This document shows positions 39,155-49,333 of a stretch of 64,000 nt of DNA, one piece after another. Source of the stretch: Thermoproteota archaeon (lineage in GTDB: Archaea > Thermoproteota > Methanomethylicia > Methanomethylicales > Methanomethylicaceae); contig JAJHRG010000001.1 in assembly GCA_020832905.1 (NCBI GenBank), positions 296,617 through 360,616 of the forward strand, given 5' to 3'. Numbering within the stretch: the first letter of the stretch is position 1; every line of letters starts with the position of its first letter. The translations under genes were made by a program, and so were the position numbers. Below the pieces are notes generated by a model. It was given only the letters and a program-made list of their open reading frames with translations. It was not told the origin of the DNA and searched no databases.

Positions 39155-40518
39155 AAAGGTCTCTTCCTTATAAAACTAAAAACTTCATCTTCTATATCTT
39201 TACATTCTTTTAATATTTCTTCATCAATATAGACTTCAAATCCCTTATTTATTTCATTCATAATATCTTTACTTAATTTTAATTTCTTAATTTCATTTAT
39301 TAATAGATCTTTTATATCATCATATTTTCTTAATATTTCAACATAAATTCTATCATTTTTTATAAATGGTCCAGCTAATACTCTTTCATTATTAATATAT
39401 TTATCTAAGAATTTCTTTAAATCTTCATTATACCAAATTTTTGGTCCTTGATGAATTTTTCCTCTTCTTAATTTTCTTCTTTCTACTTCTATTAAAAATA
39501 TTATTTTATTCTCCTCATTACTCCATGCTTTATAATCTATTACTTCAAAATCATAATTTTCTATTAATTTTACAAATTTATTTAAGGTTTTTTTTATTTC
39601 ACCCCATAATATATCTGATGGAACTTTTGGACAACTTGTTTTTATCATTACTAATGATATTTCTCTTTTCTTCATTTCTTTTATAATATCATTTAAATTA
39701 ACATTTAATTTACTAGGAAAGAAAAATTCTATACTTGGTTTTTCTAAGAAGATTTTTGAAGCTATTATAAATGTAGAATATGATTGAAGAGAAACAGCAG
39801 CAGCTACATTCCTTCTCATATCAATAGGATCAATTACTATTAGTGGTGTATCAAAAATTTCTTCACATGAAATATCTTTATAGTAATTCATATAATCTAT
39901 TACTGTTTTTGGTTTCCATTTACTTGCATTTTCTATTACTCCTTTAAAATTTTTATAATATAATACAAGTAATTCACATAAATAACCAGAAAAACCTTCT
40001 ACTTTTAATTCAGCACCATAAACACCAATACCCTTCATAAATTGTTTTAATAATCTAACTTCATCTTTCATTTCTTCACTCATTTTACTTTTTATAAATT
40101 TTGTATGTAAAGGTGTTCTATCTACTGCAGTAAGTGGTCTTTCACCTTCTTTAATTTCAATTCCTGGAACTATATCTACTTCATATTCATCTATTTTCTT
40201 CTTTACATATGGATGTTCTGCATAAGCAATTTTCCAATTTTCTCCAGCACCATATTTTGCAATTTCAAGACCAATTTCTTTTGCTTTATTCTTATCAGTT
40301 CCATGAGGAAATAAAATAAATATATCAATATCTTTATCTGTAGAAATCCATGTATCTTTTGCAATAGATCCTTCTAATTCTACCTTAACATTAATTCCAA
40401 GAGATTTTGCTTTTTCTTCTATTCTACTTTTTATTTCTTCAAATATCTTCATTACTTTATTTTTTTCTTCATCTTTTGGTTTTATTCTTGATAATACTTC
40501 TTTTAATATTTCTTCCAT
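39142..40518 (-). CDS. cca: CCA-adding tRNA nucleotidyltransferase (archaeal class I)
   Basis: VELEGSIAKDTWISTDKDIDIFILFP, GFSGYLCELLVLYY. Confidence 0.95.
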   Translation of the reverse strand: MEEILKEVLSRIKPKDEEKNKVMKIFEEIKSRIEEKAKSLGINVKVELEGSIAKDTWISTDKDIDIFILFPHGTDKNKAKEIGLEIAKYGAGENWKIAYAEHPYVKKKIDEYEVDIVPGIEIKEGERPLTAVDRTPLHTKFIKSKMSEEMKDEVRLLKQFMKGIGVYGAELKVEGFSGYLCELLVLYYKNFKGVIENASKWKPKTVIDYMNYYKDISCEEIFDTPLIVIDPIDMRRNVAAAVSLQSYSTFIIASKIFLEKPSIEFFFPSKLNVNLNDIIKEMKKREISLVMIKTSCPKVPSDILWGEIKKTLNKFVKLIENYDFEVIDYKAWSNEENKIIFLIEVERRKLRRGKIHQGPKIWYNEDLKKFLDKYINNERVLAGPFIKNDRIYVEILRKYDDIKDLLINEIKKLKLSKDIMNEINKGFEVYIDEEILKECKDIEDEVFSFIRKRPLWLK

Positions 40519-41075
40519 TAATCAAAGAACACCTCTTTTAAATTATGATAAATAGGACCATGAGGTGTTAAAATGCTCTTTTTTAATACTATTTTATCTA
40601 TTATACACTTTCCAAAGAAATATCCTCTATACTCTTCAAAAATTTTCATTAATTTTTCTTTATTTCTAAAAGATTTTATTCTACCAATTGTTATATGTGG
40701 AACAAAATCTTCTTCTTTCTTAAATCCTAATGGTAAAAGCTTATTATCTAATTCCCTTTGTATTCTTATTATATTTTCTCTACCTTCTTTTACTCCTACC
40801 CATAAAACTCTTATATTCTTTTCATTTGGAAAAGCACCAATATCTTCTACACTTATTTCAAATTTTCTTTCTTTAATATTATCAAGTATATTAAAGATTT
40901 TTTCTAATAATCTTTTTTCAATATTTCCTAGAAATTTTAAAGTAATATGAAGATTTTCTCTTTCAACAAGCTTTATATCTATTTCATTTTTCTTAATTTC
41001 TTCTTCAATTTTCATAATTTCATCTTTTACATTTTCCCCTATTTCAAAAGCAATAAATGCTCTTATTACTTCCAT
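40518..41075 (-). CDS. thpR: RNA 2',3'-cyclic phosphodiesterase (2'-5' RNA ligase family)
   Basis: IRAFIAFEI, ENLHITLKFLG, FVPHITIGRIK. Confidence 0.93.
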   Translation of the reverse strand: MEVIRAFIAFEIGENVKDEIMKIEEEIKKNEIDIKLVERENLHITLKFLGNIEKRLLEKIFNILDNIKERKFEISVEDIGAFPNEKNIRVLWVGVKEGRENIIRIQRELDNKLLPLGFKKEEDFVPHITIGRIKSFRNKEKLMKIFEEYRGYFFGKCIIDKIVLKKSILTPHGPIYHNLKEVFFD

Positions 41076-41116
41076 ATAATCACCACATATATATTAGTGA
41101 AAATATTTTACTTTTC

Positions 41117-41674
41117 CATATGATTAAGTTTTTCTGTATTACTGGAATGCCAGGTGCAGGAAAATCAGTAGTAGCAGAAGCTGCAAAATCATTAGGCTTA
41201 AAGGTTATTGTTATGGGAGATATAATTAGAGAAGAAGCAAAAGCAAGAAATATAAAACAAACTCCAGAATCCTTAAGAGAACTTATGATCAAACTTCGTA
41301 ATGAAGAAGGACTAGATGTAATAGCTAAAAGATGCTTAAAGAAAATTTCAAATGAGAAAATTATTGTTATAGAAGGTGTGAGAAGTTTAGAAGAATTAGA
41401 ATATTTTAAGAAATTTGGATCTGTATGTTTAATAGCAGTTCACGCATCACCTAAAACTAGATTCAATAGACTTATTAAAAGAAATAGAGAAGATGATCCA
41501 AAGGATTTTAAAACTTTTGTAGAAAGAGATATGACAGAATTACGTATAGGTATAGGATCTGTTATTGCTTTAGCAGATAAAGTATTTGTAAATGAGGGTA
41601 CTATAGAAGAATTAATAGAAGCTGCAAAAGAATTTTTTAAGAGGGAAATAAATGAATGTAAAAGTAGTTGTTAA
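41117..41674 (+). CDS. Archaeal nucleoside kinase-like P-loop protein (UPF0200 type)
   Basis: MIKFFCITGMPGAGKSVVAEAAKSLGLKVIVMGDIIREEAK. Confidence 0.85.
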   Translation, partial: HMIKFFCITGMPGAGKSVVAEAAKSLGLKVIVMGDIIREEAKARNIKQTPESLRELMIKLRNEEGLDVIAKRCLKKISNEKIIVIEGVRSLEELEYFKKFGSVCLIAVHASPKTRFNRLIKRNREDDPKDFKTFVERDMTELRIGIGSVIALADKVFVNEGTIEELIEAAKEFFKREINECKSSC

Positions 41675-42122
41675 GGCAAAAATTAATCCAACTGAAGATG
41701 AATCTAAGGTATTAAAAGCAGTTATGAATTTAACTAATTCAGACAAATATACTAAAGAAAAAGAAGGTATATTTGAGTATATAGTTCAAGAAGGAGATAT
41801 TTCATTACTTACTAAATTAAGAGAAATTCTAAGAAGAGATAGAATTCTTGATGCTTCAAGAAAAATAATTATGAGTGGATTAGAAGGTTCTAGTATTACT
41901 TTTCATGTAAATAAACAAGTTGCTTATATGGGAAGAGTAAGCTTCTGTAAGCCTGAAAGAGAATCTCCATTAGGTCCAATAAGTTTTTATATATGGACTG
42001 ATGATCCAAAATCATTAATAGATTGGCTTGCTACAAAAACCATAGGTGGAATACCTGTTGATGAGTTATGCCCTTTGGAATCTCAACATTATGTACAATC
42101 GGCAAAACCTTCGAAAAAATAA
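41652..42122 (+). CDS. UPF0201 family RNA-binding protein
   Basis: VVVKAKINPTEDESKVLKAVMNL...SFYIWTDDPKSLIDWLATKT. Confidence 0.8.
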   Translation: MNVKVVVKAKINPTEDESKVLKAVMNLTNSDKYTKEKEGIFEYIVQEGDISLLTKLREILRRDRILDASRKIIMSGLEGSSITFHVNKQVAYMGRVSFCKPERESPLGPISFYIWTDDPKSLIDWLATKTIGGIPVDELCPLESQHYVQSAKPSKK

Positions 42123-42838
42123 ATGAATTAATAACTACTGGAATTGATGTATTAGAAATAATGGATGATTGGAGAGATAGACTGACAAAGAAAAGAATTA
42201 ATTTACTTAACGATATAAGTAATTCTTTTGAAATAGAGTATACAGTACATTCTCCAATTCTTGATATTAATATTGCATCTTCTAATGATAGAATAAGAAA
42301 ATTAGCAATAAAAATTATTAAGAATTCAATGGAAAAAGCAGTAAATATTAATGCTAAGGTATATGTAATTCATCCTGGTTTAAAAACACCATTAGAAAAT
42401 TTTGTACCAAATATAAATAAAAATCTTAATATTTTATCATTAAAAGAAATATTAAATTATGGTGAAGAATTAGGAATTAAAGTAGCTATAGAGAATATGC
42501 CAGCAAGAACTCGTTGTTTTCTTCAAAATGTTAATGAATTTTTTGAATTAGAAGAAGAAGGAATTTCTCCATATATAGTATTAGATGTTGGACATGCAAA
42601 TACTGCATCACAACTTGAAATGTTCTTATCAAAACTTAATAATAAAATAATTCATGTACATCTTCATGATAATTATGGCATAGAAGATGAACATAGAGTA
42701 ATTGGTAATGGAAATATTAATTGGCAATTAGTAAAATCACATATTTCTTTTAATAAAATTTGTGGTATAGTTGAGAATAATACAATAGAAGAAGCAAAAA
42801 TTTCCTTTAAAAAAGCTCTTCAAATTTTTAAATCATAA
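42068..42838 (+). CDS. Sugar phosphate isomerase/epimerase (AP endonuclease 2-like TIM barrel)
   Basis: FGISTLCTIGKTFEKINEL, YVIHPG, IAIENMPAR, LDVGHANTA, HVHLHDNYG. Confidence 0.85.
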   Translation: MPFGISTLCTIGKTFEKINELITTGIDVLEIMDDWRDRLTKKRINLLNDISNSFEIEYTVHSPILDINIASSNDRIRKLAIKIIKNSMEKAVNINAKVYVIHPGLKTPLENFVPNINKNLNILSLKEILNYGEELGIKVAIENMPARTRCFLQNVNEFFELEEEGISPYIVLDVGHANTASQLEMFLSKLNNKIIHVHLHDNYGIEDEHRVIGNGNINWQLVKSHISFNKICGIVENNTIEEAKISFKKALQIFKS

Positions 42839-43725
42839 CTTTTAAAATCTTCAGCAATTTCTACATTTTCAAAAATTCTTTTTGCTTCCTCTTCAAGAAT
42901 TTTTACATCTCTATATCTACTACTTATATGAGTTAATACTAATTTTTTAACATTAGCTAATTTTGCAATTCTTGCAGCATCTTCTGCTGTAGAATGTTTT
43001 TCTTCATAAGCTCTATTAGAAAGATCTGAAGCAAATGTTGCCTCATGTATTAGTAAATCAGCTCCTTTTGCTATTTCTACTATTTTTTCACAATATCTTG
43101 TATCACCACTATATACTATCTTAATTCCTGGTTTTGGTTCTCCTAGAACTTCTTCAGGTTTTATTATTCTACCATTTTCTAGTTTTATACTATGACCTGA
43201 TTTTAATAAACCCCATAATGGTCCTTCTGGTATTCCTAATTCTCTTGCTTTTTCTGGTAAGAATTTTCCAAGACTTGCTCCTATGGTTATGCTATATGCA
43301 ATATTTTCTATAGAATGATCAGCTAAAACTCCTATTACTTTAATTTTTTTATCAGAGAAAATTTCTCCTTCTGTAATTTCATTTACTATTATGTCAAAAC
43401 TTGGCTTACAAATATCAAAATTTTTATAAATAAATTCCTTTATTCCTTTAGGTCCATAGATTTCAAGTGGATGTACTCTATTAAGTAAATTCATACTTTG
43501 AAGCATTCCAGGTATTCCTAATATATGATCTCCATGTAAGTGTGTAATAAATATCTTCATTTTCTTACATAAACTATATCCTGCTATCATCATTTGTCTT
43601 TGTGTTCCTTCTCCACAATCTAATAATATTATCTCACCATCAACACTTATTAATATTGATGGAAGATTTCTTTCAGGTGTTGGTATTCCACCAGCTGAAC
43701 CTAGTATAACTACCTTAATATTCAT
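42820..43725 (-). CDS. rnz: Ribonuclease Z
   Basis: LGSAGGIPTPERNLPS, LLDCGEGTQRQ, THLHGDHILGIPG. Confidence 0.96.
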   Translation of the reverse strand: MNIKVVILGSAGGIPTPERNLPSILISVDGEIILLDCGEGTQRQMMIAGYSLCKKMKIFITHLHGDHILGIPGMLQSMNLLNRVHPLEIYGPKGIKEFIYKNFDICKPSFDIIVNEITEGEIFSDKKIKVIGVLADHSIENIAYSITIGASLGKFLPEKARELGIPEGPLWGLLKSGHSIKLENGRIIKPEEVLGEPKPGIKIVYSGDTRYCEKIVEIAKGADLLIHEATFASDLSNRAYEEKHSTAEDAARIAKLANVKKLVLTHISSRYRDVKILEEEAKRIFENVEIAEDFKSYDLKI

Positions 43726-44741
43726 AAATTCTCCACAACTATTATTGATCTTGTAAGAGATTTATGTACTTTCATTATGTGTACTTCATGAACTTTATAA
43801 CCTTTTTTTATAGCTTCTTCTTCAATCTTAACTTCTTGAGGAGAAGCAATACACATAAATCTATTTTTTCTTAAAACTTCTTTTACTTCTTCTAAGAAAT
43901 TTGAAATTATTTCTTTAACACTTCTTCCTTTTGTTGATGTTCCTCTACCATAAGGAGGATCTGTTGATATTCCATCAACTTTATTTATTGGTAATTTCCT
44001 TGCATCTGCTAATATTAAATTTGCTTCTAATCCATAATATTTTAAGTTTTTATAGGCTCCTTTTACCATTTCTAAATCAATATCTAATCCATATGCATCT
44101 AATCCCATTAGTTCTGCTTCTATTAAAAATCCACCTGTACCACAGAAAGGATCAAGAAATTTTTCACCTCTTTTTATTCTACATAAGTTTACAAATACTC
44201 TAGAAAGTTTAGCATCTAAAGCTCCTGGATGGAAAAATACTCTTTTTCTTGGTCTTCTTTCTATAAATTCCTTTTTACTAATTCTAAAATTACATTCATA
44301 TATGAAAATTCCTCCATTAGTTATTATTCCCCTTATCCAAATTTCTGGATTTTCTAAATTTACCTTAGAATTAGTATGTCTTTTTATTATTCCACCTAAT
44401 TTCTTCTCTATTTCTACTGATGAAAATTCCTTCCAATAATTCTTAACTCTTTTTACTCTTACACCAAAACTTTTTCCTTCTATAAAACTCCAATCTATCT
44501 TATCACATTGATTAATTAAATCACTAATATTAGGAATATGAGTTATTAATCTTCCTCCTTCTACTATATATGCTCCTCTTCTCTTTAGTACATCAAATAC
44601 TTCTTTTCCTCCATCTATTATCATTAATTGATCAAATCTATTTACTTCACTAAATGATATTTCTTCACCTTTTAAAATAGCATTTACTTCTGAGTAAGGA
44701 AGAGAAGGATGTTCTCCTGAAAGTAATATAGCTATTAACAT
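43722..44741 (-). CDS. tRNA (guanine10-N2)-methyltransferase (THUMP + MTase)
   Basis: FFHPGALDAKLSRVFVNL, FLDPFCGTGGFLIEAELMG, STDPPYGRGTS. Confidence 0.9.
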   Translation of the reverse strand: MLIAILLSGEHPSLPYSEVNAILKGEEISFSEVNRFDQLMIIDGGKEVFDVLKRRGAYIVEGGRLITHIPNISDLINQCDKIDWSFIEGKSFGVRVKRVKNYWKEFSSVEIEKKLGGIIKRHTNSKVNLENPEIWIRGIITNGGIFIYECNFRISKKEFIERRPRKRVFFHPGALDAKLSRVFVNLCRIKRGEKFLDPFCGTGGFLIEAELMGLDAYGLDIDLEMVKGAYKNLKYYGLEANLILADARKLPINKVDGISTDPPYGRGTSTKGRSVKEIISNFLEEVKEVLRKNRFMCIASPQEVKIEEEAIKKGYKVHEVHIMKVHKSLTRSIIVVENL

Positions 44742-45601
44742 AATTCTCTTGCTATAAGAGGAGCAACTGTTATTTTACTAAATTCATTTTCTACAGTATC
44801 TGTAGCAATAATTTCATCAACACCTGCACTTTTAATTTTTTCTAAAGCATCTTTAACTAAAAGTGCATGAGTACATGTTGCAATTACTCTTCTTGCTCCT
44901 TTTTCCTTTACAATTTTTGCAGTAATTGCTATAGTCCCACCTGTACTTATTACATCATCTACTATAATTACATCTCTATTTTTGAAATCAATATCTACTT
45001 CTTCTATCTTTATAGCACCACTAATTCTATCTCTATATTTTTCAAAATATCCATATTCACATTTCATAATTTCTCCTAGTTTTTTTGCTCTTTCTAATGC
45101 ACCTTTATCTGGAGCTAGTACATATGGATTATTAAAATTAATATTCTTTAAATAATCTGCTATTACTTCTATAGCATTTAAATTTCTTGTTTTTATCTTA
45201 ATTGTATTTAAAGAATATTCTTTATGAATATCAACAGTAATAAATTCATCAGCTCCAATTTTTTCTATTAACTTAAGTATTGTATTTATACTTATAGCTT
45301 CTCCTTCTCTAAATCTTCTATCTTGTCTAGCATAAGCAATGTATGGAACTACAACCTTAATTTTCTTTGCACCAAGATCTTTTAAATTATCAATAAGTAA
45401 AAATAATTCAATAATTCTTTTATCTTGATTTGGATATGTTGTATTAACAATTACAACATCATCTTCTATATTATCTACAATTCGCACATAAGATTCACCA
45501 TCTGGAAATATCTTATACTCTACATTAGCAATTTTTGCATTAATAATTTGTGCTAATCTTTTACTTAAATTAATTGAAGCAACACCTGGTACTATAATCA
45601 T
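44735..45601 (-). CDS. prs: Ribose-phosphate pyrophosphokinase
   Basis: FPDGESYVRI, YIAYARQDRRFREGEAIS, DVIIVDDVISTGGTI. Confidence 0.97.
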   Translation of the reverse strand: MIIVPGVASINLSKRLAQIINAKIANVEYKIFPDGESYVRIVDNIEDDVVIVNTTYPNQDKRIIELFLLIDNLKDLGAKKIKVVVPYIAYARQDRRFREGEAISINTILKLIEKIGADEFITVDIHKEYSLNTIKIKTRNLNAIEVIADYLKNINFNNPYVLAPDKGALERAKKLGEIMKCEYGYFEKYRDRISGAIKIEEVDIDFKNRDVIIVDDVISTGGTIAITAKIVKEKGARRVIATCTHALLVKDALEKIKSAGVDEIIATDTVENEFSKITVAPLIARELC

Positions 45602-45658
45602 AAGATCACCATTTTAAAAATAAATACTTAATTGAGAAATAAATTTTAGGGATTAAAT

Positions 45659-46660
45659 TTGGAGGCAATGTTGTATAGTAAATTGAATTCTAATAAAGTA
45701 AAGTGTAATCTTTGTAATTTTAGATGTGTTATAGCTGATGGAAAAAGAGGTATTTGTGGTTTAAGAGAAAATAGAAATGGTATTTTGTATACTCTTGTAT
45801 ATGGAAAAGTAATTTCCTATGCTATAGATCCAATAGAAAAGAAACCTTTATTTCATTTCTATCCTGGTAGTACTACATTTTCTATTGCTACTATTGGTTG
45901 TAATTTTAGATGTATATTTTGTGATAATTGGACTATAAGTCAGGATAGAGAAGTAAAAGGTGAAGAATTGTTACCAGAAGAAATAGTATACATGGCAAAA
46001 AGATATGGATGTAAATGTATTAGTTATACATATACTGAACCAACAATATTTTTTGAATATGCTTATGATATAGCAAGACTTGCTCATAAAGAAGGAATAT
46101 TTAATACATTTGTAACTAATGGCTACATGACACCTGAAGCAATAGATTTAATTAATGGATATTTAGATGCTGCAACAGTAGATTTTAAAGGAAGTGGTGA
46201 TCCTGATTTTTATAAAAAATTCTGTAAAGTACCTGATGTGGAGCCTATTTTTCAATCTTTATTAGAAATGAAGAAAAAAGGAATTTTTATTGAAATAACT
46301 GATTTAATTGTAACCGGTGGAGGAGATTCAAAAGAAGCTTTTAAGAAATTTATTAAGAAAATAGTTGATATTCTTGGAGATTCTGTACCACTACATATAC
46401 TTAGATTCTTTCCAAGTTATATGTATTTAGATGTCACATCAACACCTATTAAATTATTGGAAGAACTTTACAATATAGCAAAGGATTATGGATTAAAATA
46501 TGTTTATTTAGGTAATGTTCCTGGTCATAAGTATGAGCATACTTACTGTCCTAATTGTAATAATATAGTAATAAAGAGAATTGGATTTGAGGTTATTGAT
46601 ATTAAGCTTAAGGGTAAGAATTGTATATATTGTAATAATGAGATAAACATAAGAATATAA
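45659..46660 (+). CDS. Radical SAM protein, AmmeMemoRadiSam-type (AmrS-like)
   Basis: GICGLRENRNG...DPIEKKPLFHFYPGSTTFSIATIGCNFRCIFCDNWTISQ. Confidence 0.9.
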   Translation: MEAMLYSKLNSNKVKCNLCNFRCVIADGKRGICGLRENRNGILYTLVYGKVISYAIDPIEKKPLFHFYPGSTTFSIATIGCNFRCIFCDNWTISQDREVKGEELLPEEIVYMAKRYGCKCISYTYTEPTIFFEYAYDIARLAHKEGIFNTFVTNGYMTPEAIDLINGYLDAATVDFKGSGDPDFYKKFCKVPDVEPIFQSLLEMKKKGIFIEITDLIVTGGGDSKEAFKKFIKKIVDILGDSVPLHILRFFPSYMYLDVTSTPIKLLEELYNIAKDYGLKYVYLGNVPGHKYEHTYCPNCNNIVIKRIGFEVIDIKLKGKNCIYCNNEINIRI

Positions 46661-46671
46661 AGGTGATTATT

Positions 46672-47777
46672 ATGTGGTACTTCATTCGTCCAGATGCTGT
46701 ATCTGCATTAGAAGATCCAAAAGTAATAGAAGCTCTTCCTAGATATGTAGATGTTGTTAAAAATAAGAAATTAGCAAAATTTAGAATATGTAGATTAATT
46801 CCAGTAGAAATTTCAGGAGATGAATCAACAGAAGAACTTTGGAATATTCATAAAAAACTTATTAATGAATACATTAAACTTGAAAAAGAATTAGATGAAG
46901 GAAAACCTATACCTTTAGAAACTCCTAAATTTTCTCTTCTTCATCTTAAAGCTACTATAGCACAGAGAATAATGAGATCATGTATATTATGTGAACGTAG
47001 ATGTATGAAAAATAGGGAAAAAGGAGAACTTGGATATTGTAAAGTAGGAAAGGAAATGTTAGTATCATCGTATTTCGATCATATGGGGGAGGAACCTGAA
47101 ATTGTTCCCAGCTTTACGGTATACGACTTTTAGTCGGCCGAATTAGCCTGGGATGCAATTTCAGGTGCCTCCACTGTCAAAATTGGACTATAAGTCAACA
47201 ATTTGAAAAAGGAGAATACTATACAGAAAAGGAATTAGCATTACTGATAGATGATGCACGTAGAAGAGGATGTAGAAATCAGAATTGGGTTGGTGGAGAT
47301 CCTATACCTCATATACCATTTTGGCTAAGAGTTTTACTTTATGAAAAGGAAAATATGCCTGTTTTCTTTAATACTAATGGATATTTAACTATTGAAGCTA
47401 TGGAACTATTAAGAGGTGTTGTAGATATTTTCAAAATAGATTTTAAATATGGTAATAATAAATGTGCAGAAAGAATTTCTGATGTAAAAAATTATATGGA
47501 AGTAATTACAAGAAATTTAAAACTTGCAAAAGAATATGGAGAACTATTAATAAGAATTCTTGTTTTACCAAATCATTTAGATTGTTGCTTATCTAAGATA
47601 TTAGAATTTATATCAAAAGAACTTGGGAAAAATACAAGAGTTAATTTAATGGATCAGTATACTCCACATTGGAGAGCAAAAGAAGTACCAGAAATTACAA
47701 GACGATTAAATGCACATGAATGGAGAAGAGCTATTGAAATGGTAAAAACTTATGGTCTTACCAATGTTATATCATAA
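46672..47777 (+). pseudogene. Radical SAM protein (PflA/PflX-like), frameshifted near 47110-47140
   Basis: Frame A CILCERRCMKN...HMGEEPEIVPSFTVYDF* then frame B LGCNFRCLHCQNWTISQQFEKGEYYTEKELALLIDDARRRGCRNQNWVGGDPIPHIPFWLRV...; both halves coding-like. Confidence 0.8.
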
Positions 47778-47876
47778 AATGAAGGAATATGGAATTAGAA
47801 TTTCAATATATTCGCTTTCTTTATTAGCTCAAAGGTTTACAGGAAGCTTAGGAGAAAAAGCAATAATTTTATGAAC

Positions 47877-48028
47877 CTAGTAGAAAGTATGACCACAATC
47901 CCTACAAATATATCTTCTCTTTTTCCCTTTCATCGTCGGTACAAATCCAAATCTATTCACTCTAGTAGAGCCACAATATTTGCATACTTTTTTCTCTTCT
48001 TTTACTTTCTTTATATAACTGAAAACCT
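47877..48028 (-). pseudogene. Zinc-ribbon N-terminal fragment of an insertion-sequence transposase
   Basis: KKVCKYCGSTRVNRFGFVPTMKGKKRRYICRDCGHTFY*, no downstream catalytic domain. Confidence 0.5.
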
Positions 48029-49333
48029 CGCCTTTTAAGGCGGGGATGGCAAAAAGGGTTTTTAAGTCTCCTCTCTCCCAAGAGTCTCGGGACGTTCCCT
48101 TGCAGAAGGACGTTCGGGTATGCGTGATCGGAAAGGTTTTCAAGCCTAACAAACGGAAGGTCTTAGCTCTGAACAAGACCCTCGACGAATACTTCAGGCT
48201 TGTGAAGTGGTACTTGAGCTTTAACTTCACATCGAAGACCTTCCTCCACAAGAACTGCTACGAAAAAGCCAAGGAGCTCTTCAACCTTAACACTGCCTTA
48301 ATCCAGACAGCGAGGGACAGGGCTGTCGAGATATTGAAGAGCTTCGAAAAGACCAAGAAAGAAGATAGCGTTCTAAGGCTTAAAAGGATATCCATACGCT
48401 TCGACAAGAGATGTTACAAGTTCTCCAAGACGATGAACGTCCTCACGCCGTACTGGCTGACGCTGAGCTTGAACAGGAAAGAGAGAGTAAGCCTACCGAT
48501 AGTCTTCGGGGAAAGGCAGAGGCAGAGGATCGAGGAGGCCCTCAGAGGGGAATGGCAGTTCACGATGGTCGAAATGGTCAAACGTGATGGACAGTGGTAC
48601 GCCCACTTCATCCTAGAGAAGACCGTTGAAGTCCCCGACGAGCCCGAGACCGTGATAGCGATAGACAGGGGCGAGCACAACCTAGCCGATGCAGTAGCGA
48701 TATCGAAGAGCAACCCCAATAAGCCCATGAAGGGGCAGTTCTGGAGGGGGCAGAGATCAAGAGGATAAGGGGGCTGTACAACCACATCAGGAGGAGGCTT
48801 CAGGAGAAGAAGCTACTGAAGAAGGTCAAGGAGCTCAAAGGAAAGGAGAGACGCAAGGTAAACCAGCAGTTGCACATCATAGCCAACCAGATAGTCGCCT
48901 ACGCTAAACAGTTCCCAAAGCCAGTAATAGTCATGGAGGATTTAATGGACATCAGAGGCAATTTCCACAAGTCCAAGGAATTGAACAGAAGGTTTCACTC
49001 TCTGCCGTTCAGAAAGCTTCAAACCTACATTGAATACAAGGCACTCCTCGAGGGAATAGATGTGGTGTACCTCGAAAAGAAGCTTGTCAAGAACACTTCG
49101 AGGACTTGCCACAGGTGCGGGCACGTTGCCCAAGTCAAAGGAAGAGAGTTCAGATGCCCAAGATGTGGGCTAATCTACAATAGGGATTTGAACGTATGTG
49201 TGAATATAGCCCATGCCTTAACGAGAGGCATGGGATGGGGGGCCGTGAGCCCCCCGAACCAGCAGATGAGGCTGGAGGCGCGAAGCCCCAGCTGAACGCT
49301 GGAAGCCTCGCCCTTTAGGGCGGGGCAGCTCAC
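48015..49333 (+). mobile_element. IS200/IS605-type element carrying tnpB only
   Basis: Abrupt GC-rich island; hairpins CCTCGCCTTTTAAGGCGGGG (left) and CCTCGCCCTTTAGGGCGGGG (right). Confidence 0.75.
48046..49295 (+). pseudogene. tnpB: TnpB RNA-guided nuclease, single frameshift at the G5 run 48746-48750
   Basis: RuvC-I AIDRGEHNLADAVAIS, RuvC-II VIVMEDLMDIRG, Zn ribbon CHRCG...CPRCG, RuvC-III YNRDLNVCVNIAHAL; +1 G restores AEIKRIRGLYNHIRRRLQEKKLLKKVKELKG between ORFs. Confidence 0.88.

Noticed and set aside
47877-48251. 124-aa minus-strand ORF in the track
   Set aside because: Only the C-terminal part outside the GC-rich island is plausible; the upstream half is antisense to the tnpB element.
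48414-48785. Long antisense ORFs over tnpB
   Set aside because: Shadow ORFs in GC-rich sequence; no recognisable domains.
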